From the NCBI GenBank assembly GCA_964007475.1, contig CAXFZM010000077.1, positions 186,001 to 250,000 of the forward strand: a DNA stretch of 64,000 nt. The letters are read 5' to 3'. The stretch's first letter is position 1. Each line of letters opens with the position of its first letter. The DNA comes from Hybos culiciformis (Eukaryota; Arthropoda; Insecta; Diptera; Hybotidae). Positions 25,701-38,567 of this stretch are shown one piece after another. The notes under the pieces were generated by a model. That model was not told the origin of the DNA. It saw nothing but the letters and a program-made list of their open reading frames with translations, and made no database searches. A program made the position numbers and the translations under genes.

Positions 25701-28700
25701 CGACCCCCCCCTGATGCAAAAATTAAAAATTTCATCGACCCCCCCCTGTTGAAAAAATTAAAAAATTCCATCGACCCACCCTGTTGAAAAAATTAAAAAT
25801 TCCATCGACCCCCCCTGTTGAAAAATTAAAAATTCCATCGACCCACCCTGTTGAAAAAATTAAAAATTCCATCGACCCCCCCCCCCCCTGTTGAAAGAAT
25901 TCAAAATTCCATCGGCGCCCCCTGTTGAAAAAATTAAAAATTCCATCGACCCCCCCTGTTGAAAAAATTAAAAATTCCATCGACCCCCCTCTGTTGAAAA
26001 AATTAAAAATTCCATCGACCCTCCCCTGGTGAAAAAATTAAAAATTCCATCGACCCCCCCTGTTGAAAAAATTAAAAATTCCATCGACCCCCCCCTGTTG
26101 AAAAAATTAAAAATTCCATCGACCCCCCCCCCCTGTTGAAAAAATTAAAAATTTCATCGACCCCCCTGTTGAAAAAATTAAAAAATTCCATCGACCCCCC
26201 CTGTTGAAAAAATTAAAAATTCCATCGACCCCCCCTGTTGAAAAAATTAAAAATTCCATCGACCCCGCCTGTTGAAAAAATTAAAAATTTCATCGACCCC
26301 TCCTGTTGAAAAAATTAAAAATTCCATCGACCCCTCCTGTTGAAAAAATTAAAAATTCCATCGACCCCCCCCCTGTTGAAAAAATTAAAAATTTCATCGA
26401 CCCCCCCCTGTTGAAAAAATTAAAAAATTCCATCGACCCCCCCACCCCTGTTGAAAAAATTAAAAATTTCATCGACCCTCCCCTGTTGAAAAAATTAAAA
26501 AATTCCATCGACCCCCCCCTGTTGAAAAAATTAAAAATTTCATCGACCCCCTACTATTGAAAAAATTAAAAATTTCATCGACCCCCCCCCTGTTGAAAAA
26601 ATTAAAAATTCCATCGACCCCCCCTGTTGAAAAAATTAAAAATTCCATCGACCCCCCTGTTGAAAAAATTAAAAATTCCATCGACCCCTCCTGTTGAAAA
26701 AATTAAAAATTCCATCGACCCCCCCCCCCCTGTTGAAAGAATTCAAAATTCCATCGGCGCCCCCTGTTGAAAAAATTAAAAATTCCATCGACCCACCCTG
26801 TTGAAAAAATTAAAAAATTCCATCGACCCCCCTCTGTTGAAAAAATTAAAAATTCCATCGACCCTCCCCTGGTGAAAAAATTAAAAATTCCATCGACCCC
26901 CCCTGTTGAAAAAATTAAAAATTCCATCGACCCCCCCCTGTTGAAAAAATTAAAAATTCCATCGACCCCCCCCCCCTGTTGAAAAAATTAAAAATTTCAT
27001 CGACCCCCCTGTTGAAAAAATTAAAAAATTCCATCGACCCCCCCTGTTGAAAAAATTAAAAATTCCATCGACCCCCCCTGTTGAAAAAATTAAAAATTCC
27101 ATCGACCCCGCCTGTTGAAAAAATTAAAAATTTCATCGACCCCTCCTGTTGAAAAAATTAAAAATTCCATCGACCCCTCCTGTTGAAAAAATTAAAAATT
27201 TCATCGACCCCCCCCTGTTGAAAAAATTAAAAAATTCCATCGACCCCCCCCTGTTGAAAAAATTAAAAATTCCATCGACCCCCCCCTGTTGAAAAAATTA
27301 AAAATTCCATCGACCCCCCCTGTTGAAAAAATTAAAAATTCCATCGACCCCGCCTGTTGAAAAAATTAAAAATTTCATCGACCCCTCCTGTTGAAAAAAT
27401 TAAAAATTCCATCGACCCCTCCTGTTGAAAAAATTAAAAATTCCATCGACCCCCCCCCTGTTGAAAAAATTAAAAATTTCATCGACCCCCCCCTGTTGAA
27501 AAAATTAAAAAATTCCATCGACCCCCCCACCCCTGTTGAAAAAATTAAAAATTTCATCGACCCTCCCCTGTTGAAAAAATTAAAAAATTCCATCGACCCC
27601 CCCCTGTTGAAAAAATTAAAAATTTCATCGACCCCCTACTATTGAAAAAATTAAAAATTTCATCGACCCCCCCCCTGTTGAAAAAATTAAAAATTCCATC
27701 GACCCCCCCTGTTGAAAAAATTAAAAATTCCATCGACCCCCCCTGTTGAAAAATTAAAAATTCCATCGACCCACCCTGTTGAAAAAATTAAAAATTCCAT
27801 CGACCCCCCCCCCCCCTGTTGAAAGAATTCAAAATTCCATCGGCGCCCCCTGTTGAAAAAATTAAAAATTCCATCGACCCACCCTGTTGAAAAAATTAAA
27901 AAATTCCATCGACCCCCCTCTGTTGAAAAAATTAAAAATTCCATCGACCCTCCCCTGGTGAAAAAATTAAAAATTCCATCGACCCCCCCTGTTGAAAAAA
28001 TTAAAAATTCCATCGACCCCCCCCTGTTGAAAAAATTAAAAATTCCATCGACCCCCCCCCCCTGTTGAAAAAATTAAAAATTTCATCGACCCCCCTGTTG
28101 AAAAAATTAAAAAATTCCATCGACCCCCCCTGTTGAAAAAATTAAAAATTCCATCGACCCCCCCTGTTGAAAAAATTAAAAATTCCATCGACCCCGCCTG
28201 TTGAAAAAATTAAAAATTTCATCGACCCCTCCTGTTGAAAAAATTAAAAATTCCATCGACCCCTCCTGTTGAAAAAATTAAAAATTTCATCGACCCCCCC
28301 CTGTTGAAAAAATTAAAAAATTCCATCGACCCCCCCCTGTTGAAAAAATTAAAAATTCCATCGACCCCCCCCTGTTGAAAAAATTAAAAATTCCATCGAC
28401 CCCCCCTGTTGAAAAAATTAAAAATTCCATCGACCCCCCCCTGTTGAAAAAATTAAAAATTCCATCGACCCCCCCCCTGTTGAAAAAATTAAAAATTTCA
28501 TCGACCCCCCCCTGTTGAAAAAATTAAAAAATTCCATCGACCCCCCCACCCCTGTTGAAAAAATTAAAAATTTCATCGACCCTCCCCTGTTGAAAAAATT
28601 AAAAAATTCCATCGACCCCCCCCTGTTGAAAAAATTAAAAATTTCATCGACCCCCTACTATTGAAAAAATTAAAAATTTCATCGACCCCCCCCCTGTTGA

Positions 28701-28790
28701 AAAAATTAAAAATTCCATCGACCCCCCCTGTTGAAAAAATTAAAAATTCCATCGACCCCCCTGTTGAAAAAATTAAAAATTCCATCGACC
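25701..28790 (+). repeat. ~1,085-bp HOR, about three copies
   Basis: Landmarks repeat at 1,085-1,086 bp: the GAATTC-bearing monomer at 26739 and 27825, the block starting 26290 and 27375, and the CTACTATTG monomer near 26550 and 27635. A third, shortened unit follows at 1,019 bp (27554 to 28573), two monomers less. A further GAATTC monomer at 25897 begins the series. In three of these monomers the usual ATCGAC is ATCGGCGCC. Confidence 0.85.
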
Positions 28791-31500
28791 CCTCCTGTTG
28801 AAAAAATTAAAAATTTCATCGACCCCCCCCTATTGAAAAAATTAAAAATTTCATCGACCCTCCCCTGTTGAAAAAATTAAAAAATTCCATCGACCCTCCC
28901 CTGTTGAAAAAATTAAAAATTCAATCGACCCCCCCCATCTTGAAAAAATTAAAAATTCCATCGACCCCCCTGTTGAAAAAATTAAAAATTCCATCGACCC
29001 CCCCCTGTTGAAAAAATTAAAAATTTCATCGACCCCCCCCTATTGAAAAAATTAAAATTTCATCGACCCCCCCCTGTTGAAAAAATTAAAAAATTCCATC
29101 GACCCCCCCTGTTGAAAAAATTAAAAATTCCAACGATCCCCCCTGTTGAAAAAATTAAAAATTCCATCGACCCCCCCCTGTTGAAAAAATTAAAAATTTC
29201 ATCGACAGCCCCCTATTGAAAAAATTAAAAATTTCATCGACCCCCCCCTGTTGAAAAAATTAAAAATTTCATCGACCGCCCCCTGTTGAAAAAATTAAAA
29301 AATTCCATCGACCCCCCCCTGTTGAAATAATTAAAAATTTCATCGACCCCCCTGTTGAAAAAATTAAAAAATTCCATCGACCCCCCCCTGTTGAAAAAAT
29401 TAAAAATTCCATCGACCCCCCCTGTTGAAAAAATTAAAAATTTCATCGACCCCCCCTGTCGAAAAAATTAAAAAATTCCATCGACCCCCCCCTGTTGAAA
29501 AAATTAAAAAATTCCATCGACCCCCCCCTGTTGAAAAAATTAAAAATTCCATCGACCGCCCCTGTTGAAAAAATTAAAAATTCCATCGACCCCCCCCCTG
29601 ATGAAAAAATTAAAAATTTCATCGACAGCCCCCTATTGAAAAAATTAAAAATTTCATCGACCCCCCCCTGTTGAAAAAATTAAAAATTTCATCGACCGCC
29701 CCCTGTTGAAAAAATTAAAAATTCCATCGACCCCTCTTGTTGAAAAAATTAAAAATTCCATCGACCCCTCCTGTTCAAAAAATTAAAAATTTCATCGACC
29801 CCCCCCTATTGAAAAAATTAAAATTTCATCGACCCCCCCCTGTTGAAAAAATTAAAAAATTCCATCGACCCCCCCTGTTGAAAAAATTAAAAATTCCAAC
29901 GACCCCCCCTGTTGAAAAAATTAAAAATTCCATCGACCCCCCCCTGTTGAAAAAATTAAAAATTTCATCGACAGCCCCCTATTGAAAAAATTAAAAATTT
30001 CATCGACCCCCCCCTGTTGAAAAAATTAAAAATTTCATCGACCGCCCCCTGTTGAAAAAATTAAAAAATTCCATCGACCCCCCCCTGTTGAAATAATTAA
30101 AAATTTCATCGACCCCCCTGTTGAAAAAATTAAAAAATTCCATCGACCCCCCCCTGTTGAAAAAATTAAAAATTCCATCGACCCCCCCTGTTGAAAAAAT
30201 TAAAAATTTCATCGACCCCCCCTGTCGAAAAAATTAAAAAATTCCATCGACCCCCCCCTGTTGAAAAAATTAAAAAATTCCATCGACCCCCCCCTGTTGA
30301 AAAAATTAAAAATTCCATCGACCGCCCCTGTTGAAAAAATTAAAAATTCCATCGACCCCCCCCCTGATGAAAAAATTAAAAATTTCATCGACCCCCCCCT
30401 GTTGAAAAAAATGAAAAATTCCATCGACCCCACCTTGTTGAAAAAATTAAAAATTCCATCGACCCCCCCTGTTGAAAAAATTAAAAATTCCATCGACCCA
30501 CCCTGTTGAAAAAATTAAAAATTCCATCGACCCCCCCCCCCTGTTGAAAGAATTAAAAATTCCATCGACCCCCCCTGTTGAAAAAATTAAAAATTCCATC
30601 GAACCCCCCTGTTGAAAAAATTAAAAATTCCATCGACCCCCCCTGTTGAAAAAATTAAAAATTCCATCGACCCACCCTGTTGAAAAAATTAAAAATTCCA
30701 TCGACCCCCCCCCCTGTTGAAAGAATTAAAAATTCCATCGACCCCCCCTGTTGAAAAAATTAAAAATTCCATCGACCCCCCCCCCCCCTGTTGAAAGAAT
30801 TAAAAATTCCATCGACCCCCCCTGTTGAAAAAATTAAAAATTCCATCGACCCCCCCTGTTGAAAAAATTAAAAATTCCATCGACCCCCCCCTAATGAAAA
30901 AATTAAAAATTTCATCGACCCCACCCTGTTGAAAAAATTAAAAAATTCCATCGACCCCCTGTTGAAAAAATTAAAAATTCCATCGACCCCCTCCTGTTGA
31001 AAAAACTAAAAATATCATCGACCCCCCAATGTTGAAAAAATTAAAAAATTCCATCGACCCCCCTTGTTGAAAAAATTAAAAATTCCATCGACCCCCTCCT
31101 GTTGAAAAAATTAAAAATTCCATCGACCCCCCCCTGTTTAAAAAATTAAAAATTTCATCGACCCCCCCCCCCTGTTGAAAAAATTAAAAATTTCATCGAC
31201 CCCCCCCTGTTGAAAAAATTAAAAAATTCTATCGACCCCCCCTGTTGAAAAAATTAAAAATTTCATCGACCCGCCCCTGTTGAAAAAACTAAAAATTTCA
31301 TCGACCCCCACCATGTTGAAAAAATTAAAAAATTCCATCGACCCCCCCCTGTTGAAAAAATTAAAAATTCCATCGACCCCCCCTGTTGAAAAAATTAAAA
31401 ATTCCATCGACCCCCCCCTGTTGAAAAAATTAAAAATTTCATCGACCCCACCCTGTTGAAAAAATTAAAAATTCCATCGACCCCCCCTGTTGAAAAAATT
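28791..31500 (+). repeat. Satellite segment with 766-bp tandem duplication
   Basis: The monomer CGACAGCCCC occurs at 29203, 29623 and 29969 (420 and 346 bp, total 766), and the blocks that start at 29234 and 30000 match over at least 210 bp. To the right, 30.2-30.5 kb matches 24.2-24.5 kb (CTGATGAAAAAATT and GAAAAAAATGAAA variants). The 30.5-31.5 kb part begins the second copy of the 21.5-24.1 kb block. Confidence 0.75.
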
Positions 31501-33664
31501 TAAAATTCCATCGACCCCCCCACCCTGTTGAAAAAATTAAAAATTTCATCGACCCCCCCTGTTGAAAAAATTAAAAAATTCCATCGACTCACCCCTGTTG
31601 AAAAAATTAAAAATTCCATCGACCCCCCCTGTTGAAAAAATTAAAAATTCAATCGACCCCTCCTGTTGAAAAAATTAAAAATTTCATCGACCCCCCCCTA
31701 TTGAAAAAATTAAAAATTTCATCGACCCCCCCCCCTGTTGAAAAAATTAAAAAATTCCATCGACCCCCCCTGTTGAAAAAATTAAAAATTCCATCGACCC
31801 CCCCTGTTGAAAAAATTAAAAATTCCATCGACCCCCCCCTGTTGAAAAAGTTAAAAATTTCATCGACCCCACCCTGTTGAAAAAATTAAAAATTCCATCG
31901 ACCCCCCCTGTTGAAAAAATTTAAAATTCCATCGACCCCCCCACCCTGTTGAAAAAATTAAAAATTTCATCGACCTCCCCTGTTGAAAAAATTAAAAAAT
32001 TCCATCGACTCACCCCTGTTGAAAAAATTAAAAATTCCATCGACCCCCCTGTTGAAAAAATTAAAAATTCAATCGACCCCTCCTGTTGAAAAAATTAAAA
32101 ATTTCATCGACCCCCCCCTATTGAAAAAATTAAAAATTTCATCGACCCCCCCTGTTGAAAAAATTAAAAATTCCATCGACCCCCCCCTGTTGAAAAAATT
32201 AAAAATTCCATCGACCCCCCCTGTTGAAAAAATTAAAAATTCCATCGACCCCCCCTGTTGAAAAAATTAAAAATTCCATCGACCCCCCCTGTTGAAAAAA
32301 TTAAAAATTCCATCGACCCCTCCTGTTGAAAAAATTAAAAATTTCATCGACCCCCCCCTGTTGAAAAAATTAAAAATTCCATCGACCCCCCCTGGTGAAA
32401 AAATTAAAAATTCCATCGACCCCCCCTGTTGAAAAAATTAAAAATTCCATCGACCCCAACCTGTTGAAAAAATTAAAAATTCCATCGACCCCCCCCCCCC
32501 CTGTTGAAAAAATTAAAAATTTCATCGACCCCCCTGTTGAAAAAATTAAAAAATTCCATCGACCCCCCCCTGTTGAAAAAATTAAAAATTCCATCGACCC
32601 CCCCTGTTGAAAAAATTAAAAATTCCATCGACCCCGCATGTTGAAAAAATTAAAAATTCCATCGACCCCTCCTGTTGAAAAAATTAAAAATTTCATCGAC
32701 CCTCCCCTGTTGAAAAAATTAAAAAATTCCATCGACCCCCCCCTGTTGAAAAAATTAAAAATTCCATCGACCCCCTCCCCTGTTGAAAAAATTAAAATTT
32801 CCATCGACCCCCCTGTTGAAAAAATTAAAAATTCCATCGACCCCCCCTGTTGAAAAAATTAAAAATTCCATCGACCCCCCCCCTGTTGAAAAAATTAAAA
32901 ATTTCATCGACCCCCCCCTGTTGAAAAAATTTAAAAATTCCATCGACCCCCCCCCCTGTTGAAAAAATTAAAAATTTCATCGACCCCCCCCAGTTGAAAA
33001 AATTAAAAAATTCCATCGACCCCCGCCTGTTGAAAAAATTAAAAATTCCATAGACCCCTCCTGTTGAAAAAATTAAAAATTCAATCGACCCCCCTCCTGT
33101 TGAAAAAATTAAAAATTTCATCGACCCCCCCCTGTTGAAAAAATTAAAAAATTCCATCGACCCCCCCCCTGTTGAAAAAATTAAAAATTCCATCGACCCC
33201 CCCTGTTGAAAAAATTAAAAATTCCATCGACCCCCCCTGTTGAAAAAATTAAAAATTCCATCGACCCCTCCTGTTGAAAAAATTAAAAATTTCATCGACC
33301 CCCTACTATTGAAAAAATTAAAAATTTCATCGACCCCCCCCTGTTGAAAAAATTAAAAAATTCCATCGATCCCCCCCTGTTGAAAAAATTAAAAATTCCA
33401 TCGACCCCCCCTGTTGAAAAAATTAAAAATTCCATCGACCCCCCCTGTTGAAAAAATTAAAAATTCCATCGACCCCTCCTGTTGAAAAAATTAAAAATTT
33501 CATCGACCCCCCCCTATTGAAAAAATTAAAAATTTCATCGACCCCCCCCCTGTTGAAAAAATTAAAAAATTCCATCGACCCCCCCCTGTTGAAAAAATTA
33601 AAAATTCCATCGACCCCCCCTGTTGAAAAAATTAAAAATTCCATCGACCCCCCTGTTGAAAAAA
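31501..33664 (+). repeat. Second copy of the 22.4-24.1 kb block
   Basis: It carries the GACTCACCCC pair (31586 and 32007), the CGACCCCAACC monomer near 32453, the CGCATGTTG monomer near 32636, and the CCCAGTTG monomer near 32992, in the same order as at 22.5-24.1 kb. Small private changes, such as AAAATTTCCATCGA near 32795, separate the copies. Confidence 0.8.
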
Positions 33665-36600
33665 TTAAAAATTCCATCGACCCCCCCTGTTGAAAAAATT
33701 AAAAATTCCATCGACCCCCCCCCCTGTTGAAAAAATTAAAAATTTCATCGACCCCCCCCTGTTGAAAAAATTAAAAAATTCCATCGACCCCCCCCTGTTG
33801 AAAAAATTAAAAATTCCATCGACCCCTCCTGTTGAAAAAATTAAAAATTCCATCGACCCCTCCTGTTCAAAAAATTAAAAATTTCATCGACCCCCCCCTA
33901 TTGAAAAAATTAAAAATTTCATCGACCCCCTCCTGTTGAAAAAATTAAAAAATTCCATCGACCCCCCTGTTGAAAAAATTAAAAATTCCAACGACCCCCC
34001 TGTTGAAAAAATTAAAAATTTCATCGACCCACCCCTGTTGAAAAAATTAAAAAATTCCAACGACCCCCCCCCCTGTTGAAAAAATAAAAATTTCATCGAC
34101 CCCCCTCCTGTTGAAAAAAATAAAAAAATTCATCGACCCCTCCCCCCCCTGTTGAAAAAATTAAAAATTCCATCGACCCCACCAATGTTAAAAAAATTAA
34201 AATTCCATCGACCCCCCCTGTTGAAAAAATTAAAAATTTCATCGACCCCCCCCTGTTGAAAAAATTAAAAATTTCCATCGACCCCCCCCCCTTCCCTGTT
34301 GAAAAAATAAAAATTTCATCGACCCCCCTCCTGTTGAAAAAAATAAAAAAATTCATCGACCCCTCCCCCCCCTGTTGAAAAAATTAAAAATTCCATCGAC
34401 CCCCCCCCCCTGTTAAAAAAATTAAAATTCCATCGACCCCCCGCTGTTGAAAAAATTAAAAATTTCATCGACCCCACCCTGTTGAAAAAATTAAAAATTC
34501 CATCGACCCCCCCCCTGTTGAAAAAATTAAAATCCCATCGACCCCCCTTGTTGAAAAAATTAAAAATTCCATCGACCCCCCCCTGTTGAAAAAATTAAAA
34601 ATTTCATCGACCCCCCCCTATTGACAAAATTAAAAATTTCATCGACCCCCCCTGTTGAAAAAATTAAAAAATTCCAACGACCCCCCCCTGATGAAAAAAT
34701 TAAAAATTTCATCGACCCCACCCTGTTGAAAAAATTAAAAATTCCATCGACCCCCCCTGTTGAAAAAATTTAAAATTCCATCGACCCCCCCACCCTGTTG
34801 AAAAAATTAAAAATTTCATCGACCCCCCCTGTTGAAAAATTAAAAAATTCCATCGACTCACCCCTGTTGAAAAAATTAAAAATTCCATCGACCCCCCCTG
34901 TTGAAAAAATTAAAAATTCAATCGATCCCTCCTGTTGAAAAAATTAAAAATTTCATCGACCCCCCCCTATTGAAAAAATTAAAAATTTCATCGACCCTCC
35001 CCCTGTTGAAAAAATTAAAAAATTCCATCGACCCCCCCTGTTGAAAAAATTAAAAATTCCATCGACCCCCCCTGTTGAAAAAATTAAAAATTCCATCGAC
35101 CCCCCCCTGTTGAAAAAATCAAAAATTTCATCGACCCCACCCTGTTGAAAAAATTAAAAATTCCATCGACCCCCCCTGTTGAAAAAATTTAAAATTCCAT
35201 CGACCCCCCCACCCTGTTGAAAAAATTAAAAATTTCATCGACCCCCCCTGTTGAAAAAATTAAAAAATTCCATCGACTCACCCCTGTTGAAAAAATTAAA
35301 AATTCCATCGACCCCCCCTGTTGAAAAAATTAAAAATTCAATCGACCCCTCCTGTTGAAAAAATTAAAAATTTCATCGACCCCCCCCTATTGAAAAAATT
35401 AAAAATTTCATCGACCCCCCCTGTTGAAAAAATTAAAAATTCCATCGACCCCCCCCTGTTGAAAAAATTAAAAATTCCATCGACCCCCCCTGTTAAAAAA
35501 ATTAAAAATTCCATCGACCCCCCCTGTTGAAAAAATTAAAAATTCCATCGACCCCCCCTGTTGAAAAAATTAAAAATTCCATCGACCCCTCCTGTTGAAA
35601 AAATTAAAAATTTCATCGACCCCCCCCTGTTGAAAAAATTAAAAATTCCATCGACCCCCCCTGGTGAAAAAATTAAAAATTCCATCGACCCCCCCTGTTG
35701 AAAAAATTAAAAATTCCATCGACCCCAACCTGTTGAAAAAATTAAAAATTCCATCGACCCCCCCCCCCCCTGTTGAAAAAATTAAAAATTTCATCGACCC
35801 CCCCTGTTGAAAAAATTAAAAAATTCCATCGACCCCCCCCTGTTGAAAAAATTAAAAATTCCATCGACCCTCCCTGTTGAAAAAATTAAAAATTCCATCG
35901 ACCCCGCATGTTGAAAAAATTAAAAATTCCATCGACCCCTCCTGTTGAAAAAATTAAAAATTTCATCGACCCCCCCCTGTTGAAAAAATTAAAAAATTCC
36001 ATCGACCCCCCCCTGTTGAAAAAATTAAAAAATTCCATCGACCCCCCCCCCCTGTTGAAAAAATTAAAAATTTCATCGACCCCCCCCTGTTGAAAAAATT
36101 AAAAAATTCCATCGACCCCCCCCTGTTGAAAAAATTAAAAATTCCATAGACCCCTCCTGTTGAAAAAATTAAAAATTCCATCGACCCCCCTCCTGTTGAA
36201 AAAATTAAAAATTTCATCGACCCCCCCCTGTTGAAAAAATTAAAAAATTCCATCGACCCCCCCCTGTTGAAAAAATTAAAAATTCCATCGACCCCCCCTG
36301 TTGAAAAAATTAAAAATTCCATCGACCCCCCCTGTTGAAAAAATTAAAAATTCCATCGACCCCTCCTGTTGAAAAAATTAAAAATTTCATCGACCCCCTA
36401 CTATTGAAAAAATTAAAAATTTCATCGACCCCCCCCTGTTGAAAAAATTAAAAAATTCCATCGATCCCCCCCTGTTGAAAAAATTAAAAATTCCATAGAC
36501 CCCTCCTGTTGAAAAAATTAAAAATTCCATCGACCCCCCTCCTGTTGAAAAAATTAAAAATTTCATCGACCCCCCCCTGTTGAAAAAATTAAAAAATTCC

Positions 36601-38567
36601 ATCGACCCCCCCCTGTTGAAAAAATTAAAAATTCCATCGACCCCCCCTGTTGAAAAAATTAAAAATTCCATCGACCCCCCCTGTTGAAAAAATTAAAAAT
36701 TCCATCGACCCCTCCTGTTGAAAAAATTAAAAATTTCATCGACCCCCCCCTATTGAAAAAATTAAAAATTTCATCGACCCCTCCCCTGTTGAAAAAATTA
36801 AAAAATTCCATCGACCCCCCCCTGTTGAAAAAATTAAAAATTCCATCGACCCCCCCCTGTTGAAAAAATTAAAAATTCCATCGACCCCCCTGTTGAAAAA
36901 ATTAAAAATTCCATCGACCCCCCCCTGTTGAAAAAATTAAAAATTCCATCGACCCCCCCCCCCCTGTTGAAAAAATTAAAAATTTCATCGACCCCCCCCT
37001 GTTGAAAAAATTAAAAAATTCCATCGACCCCCCCCTGTTGAAAAAATTAAAAATTCCATCGACCCCTCCTGTTGAAAAAATTAAAAATTCCATCGACCCC
37101 TCCTGTTCAAAAAATTAAAAATTTCATCCACCCCCCCCTATTGAAAAAATTAAAAATTTCATCGACCCCCCCCTGTTGAAAAAATTAAAAAATTCCATCG
37201 ACCCTCCCTGTTGAAAAAATTAAAAATTCCAACGACCCCCCCTGTTGAAAAAATTAAAAATTTCATCGACCCCCTACTATTGAAAAAATTAAAAATTTCA
37301 TCGACCCCCCCCTGTTGAAAAAATTAAAAAATTCCATCGATCCCCCCCTGTTGAAAAAATTAAAAATTCCATCGACCCCCCCTGTTGAAAAAATTAAAAA
37401 TTCCATCGACCCCCCCTGTTGAAAAAATTAAAAATTCCATCGACCCCTCCTGTTGAAAAAATTAAAAATTTCATCGACCCCCCCCTATTGAAAAAATTAA
37501 AAATTTCATCGACCCCCCCCCCTGTTGAAAAAATTAAAAAATTCCATCGACCCCCCCCTGTTTAAAAAATTAAAAATTCCATCGACCCCCCCTGTTGAAA
37601 AAATTAAAAATTCCATCGACCCCCCTGTTGAAAAAATTAAAAATTCCATCGACCCCCCCTGTTGAAAAAATTAAAAATTCCATCGACCCCCCCCCCTGTT
37701 GAAAAAATTAAAAATTTCATCGACCCCCCCCTGTTGAAAAAATTAAAAAATTCCATCGACCCCCCCCTGTTGAAAAAATTAAAAATTCCATCGACCCCTC
37801 CTGTTGAAAAAATTAAAAATTCCATCGACCCCTCCTGTTCAAAAAATTAAAAATTTCATCGACCCCCCCCTATTGAAAAAATTAAAAATTTCATCGACCC
37901 CCTCCTGTTGAAAAAATTAAAAAATTCCATCGACCCCCCTGTTGAAAAAATTAAAAATTCCAACGACCCCCCTGTTGAAAAAATTAAAAATTTCATCGAC
38001 CCACCCCTGTTGAAAAAATTAAAAAATTCCAACGACCCCCCCCCCTGTTGAAAAAATAAAAATTTCATCGACCCCCCTCCTGTTGAAAAAAATAAAAAAA
38101 TTCATCGACCCTTCCCCCCCCTGTTGAAAAAATTAAAAATTCCATCGACCCCCCCAATGTTAAAAAAATTAAAATTCCATCGACCCCCCCTGTTGAAAAA
38201 ATTAAAAATTTCATCGACCCCCCCCTGTTGAAAAAATTAAAAATTTCCATCGACCCCCCCCCCTTCCCTGTTGAAAAAATAAAAATTTCATCGACCCCCC
38301 TCCTGTTGAAAAAAATAAAAAAATTCATCGACCCCTCCCCCCCCTGTTGAAAAAATTAAAAATTCCATCGACCCCCCCCCCCCTGTTAAAAAAATTAAAA
38401 TTCCATCGACCCCCCGCTGTTGAAAAAATTAAAAATTTCATCGACCCCCCCCCTGTTGAAAAAATTAAAAAATTCCATCGACCCCCCCCTGTTGAAAAAA
38501 TTAAAAATTCCATCGACCCCCCCTGTTGAAAAAATTAAAAATTCCATCGACCCCCCTGTTGAAAAAA
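33665..38567 (+). repeat. Compound HOR copy 1 (3,972 + 931 bp)
   Basis: A starter block of about 690 bp (33665-34356) recurs at 37637, 38568 and 42541, spaced 3,972, 931 and 3,973 bp. The combined unit of 4,903 bp then repeats as a whole from 38568. Landmarks include TGTTCAAAAAATT, CACCAATGTTAAAA near 34187, the CCGCTGTTG monomer near 34441, the AAATCCCATCGA monomer near 34531 and the GACTCACCCC pair at 34855/35275. The AAATAAAAATTTC monomers first appear in this unit, near 34080. Confidence 0.88.

Noticed and set aside
30885..30900. CCCTAA as telomere-type repeat (also near 47087)
   Set aside because: Single occurrences created by CTATTG changing to CTAATG after a C run; there is no tandem CCCTAA or CCCTAAA.
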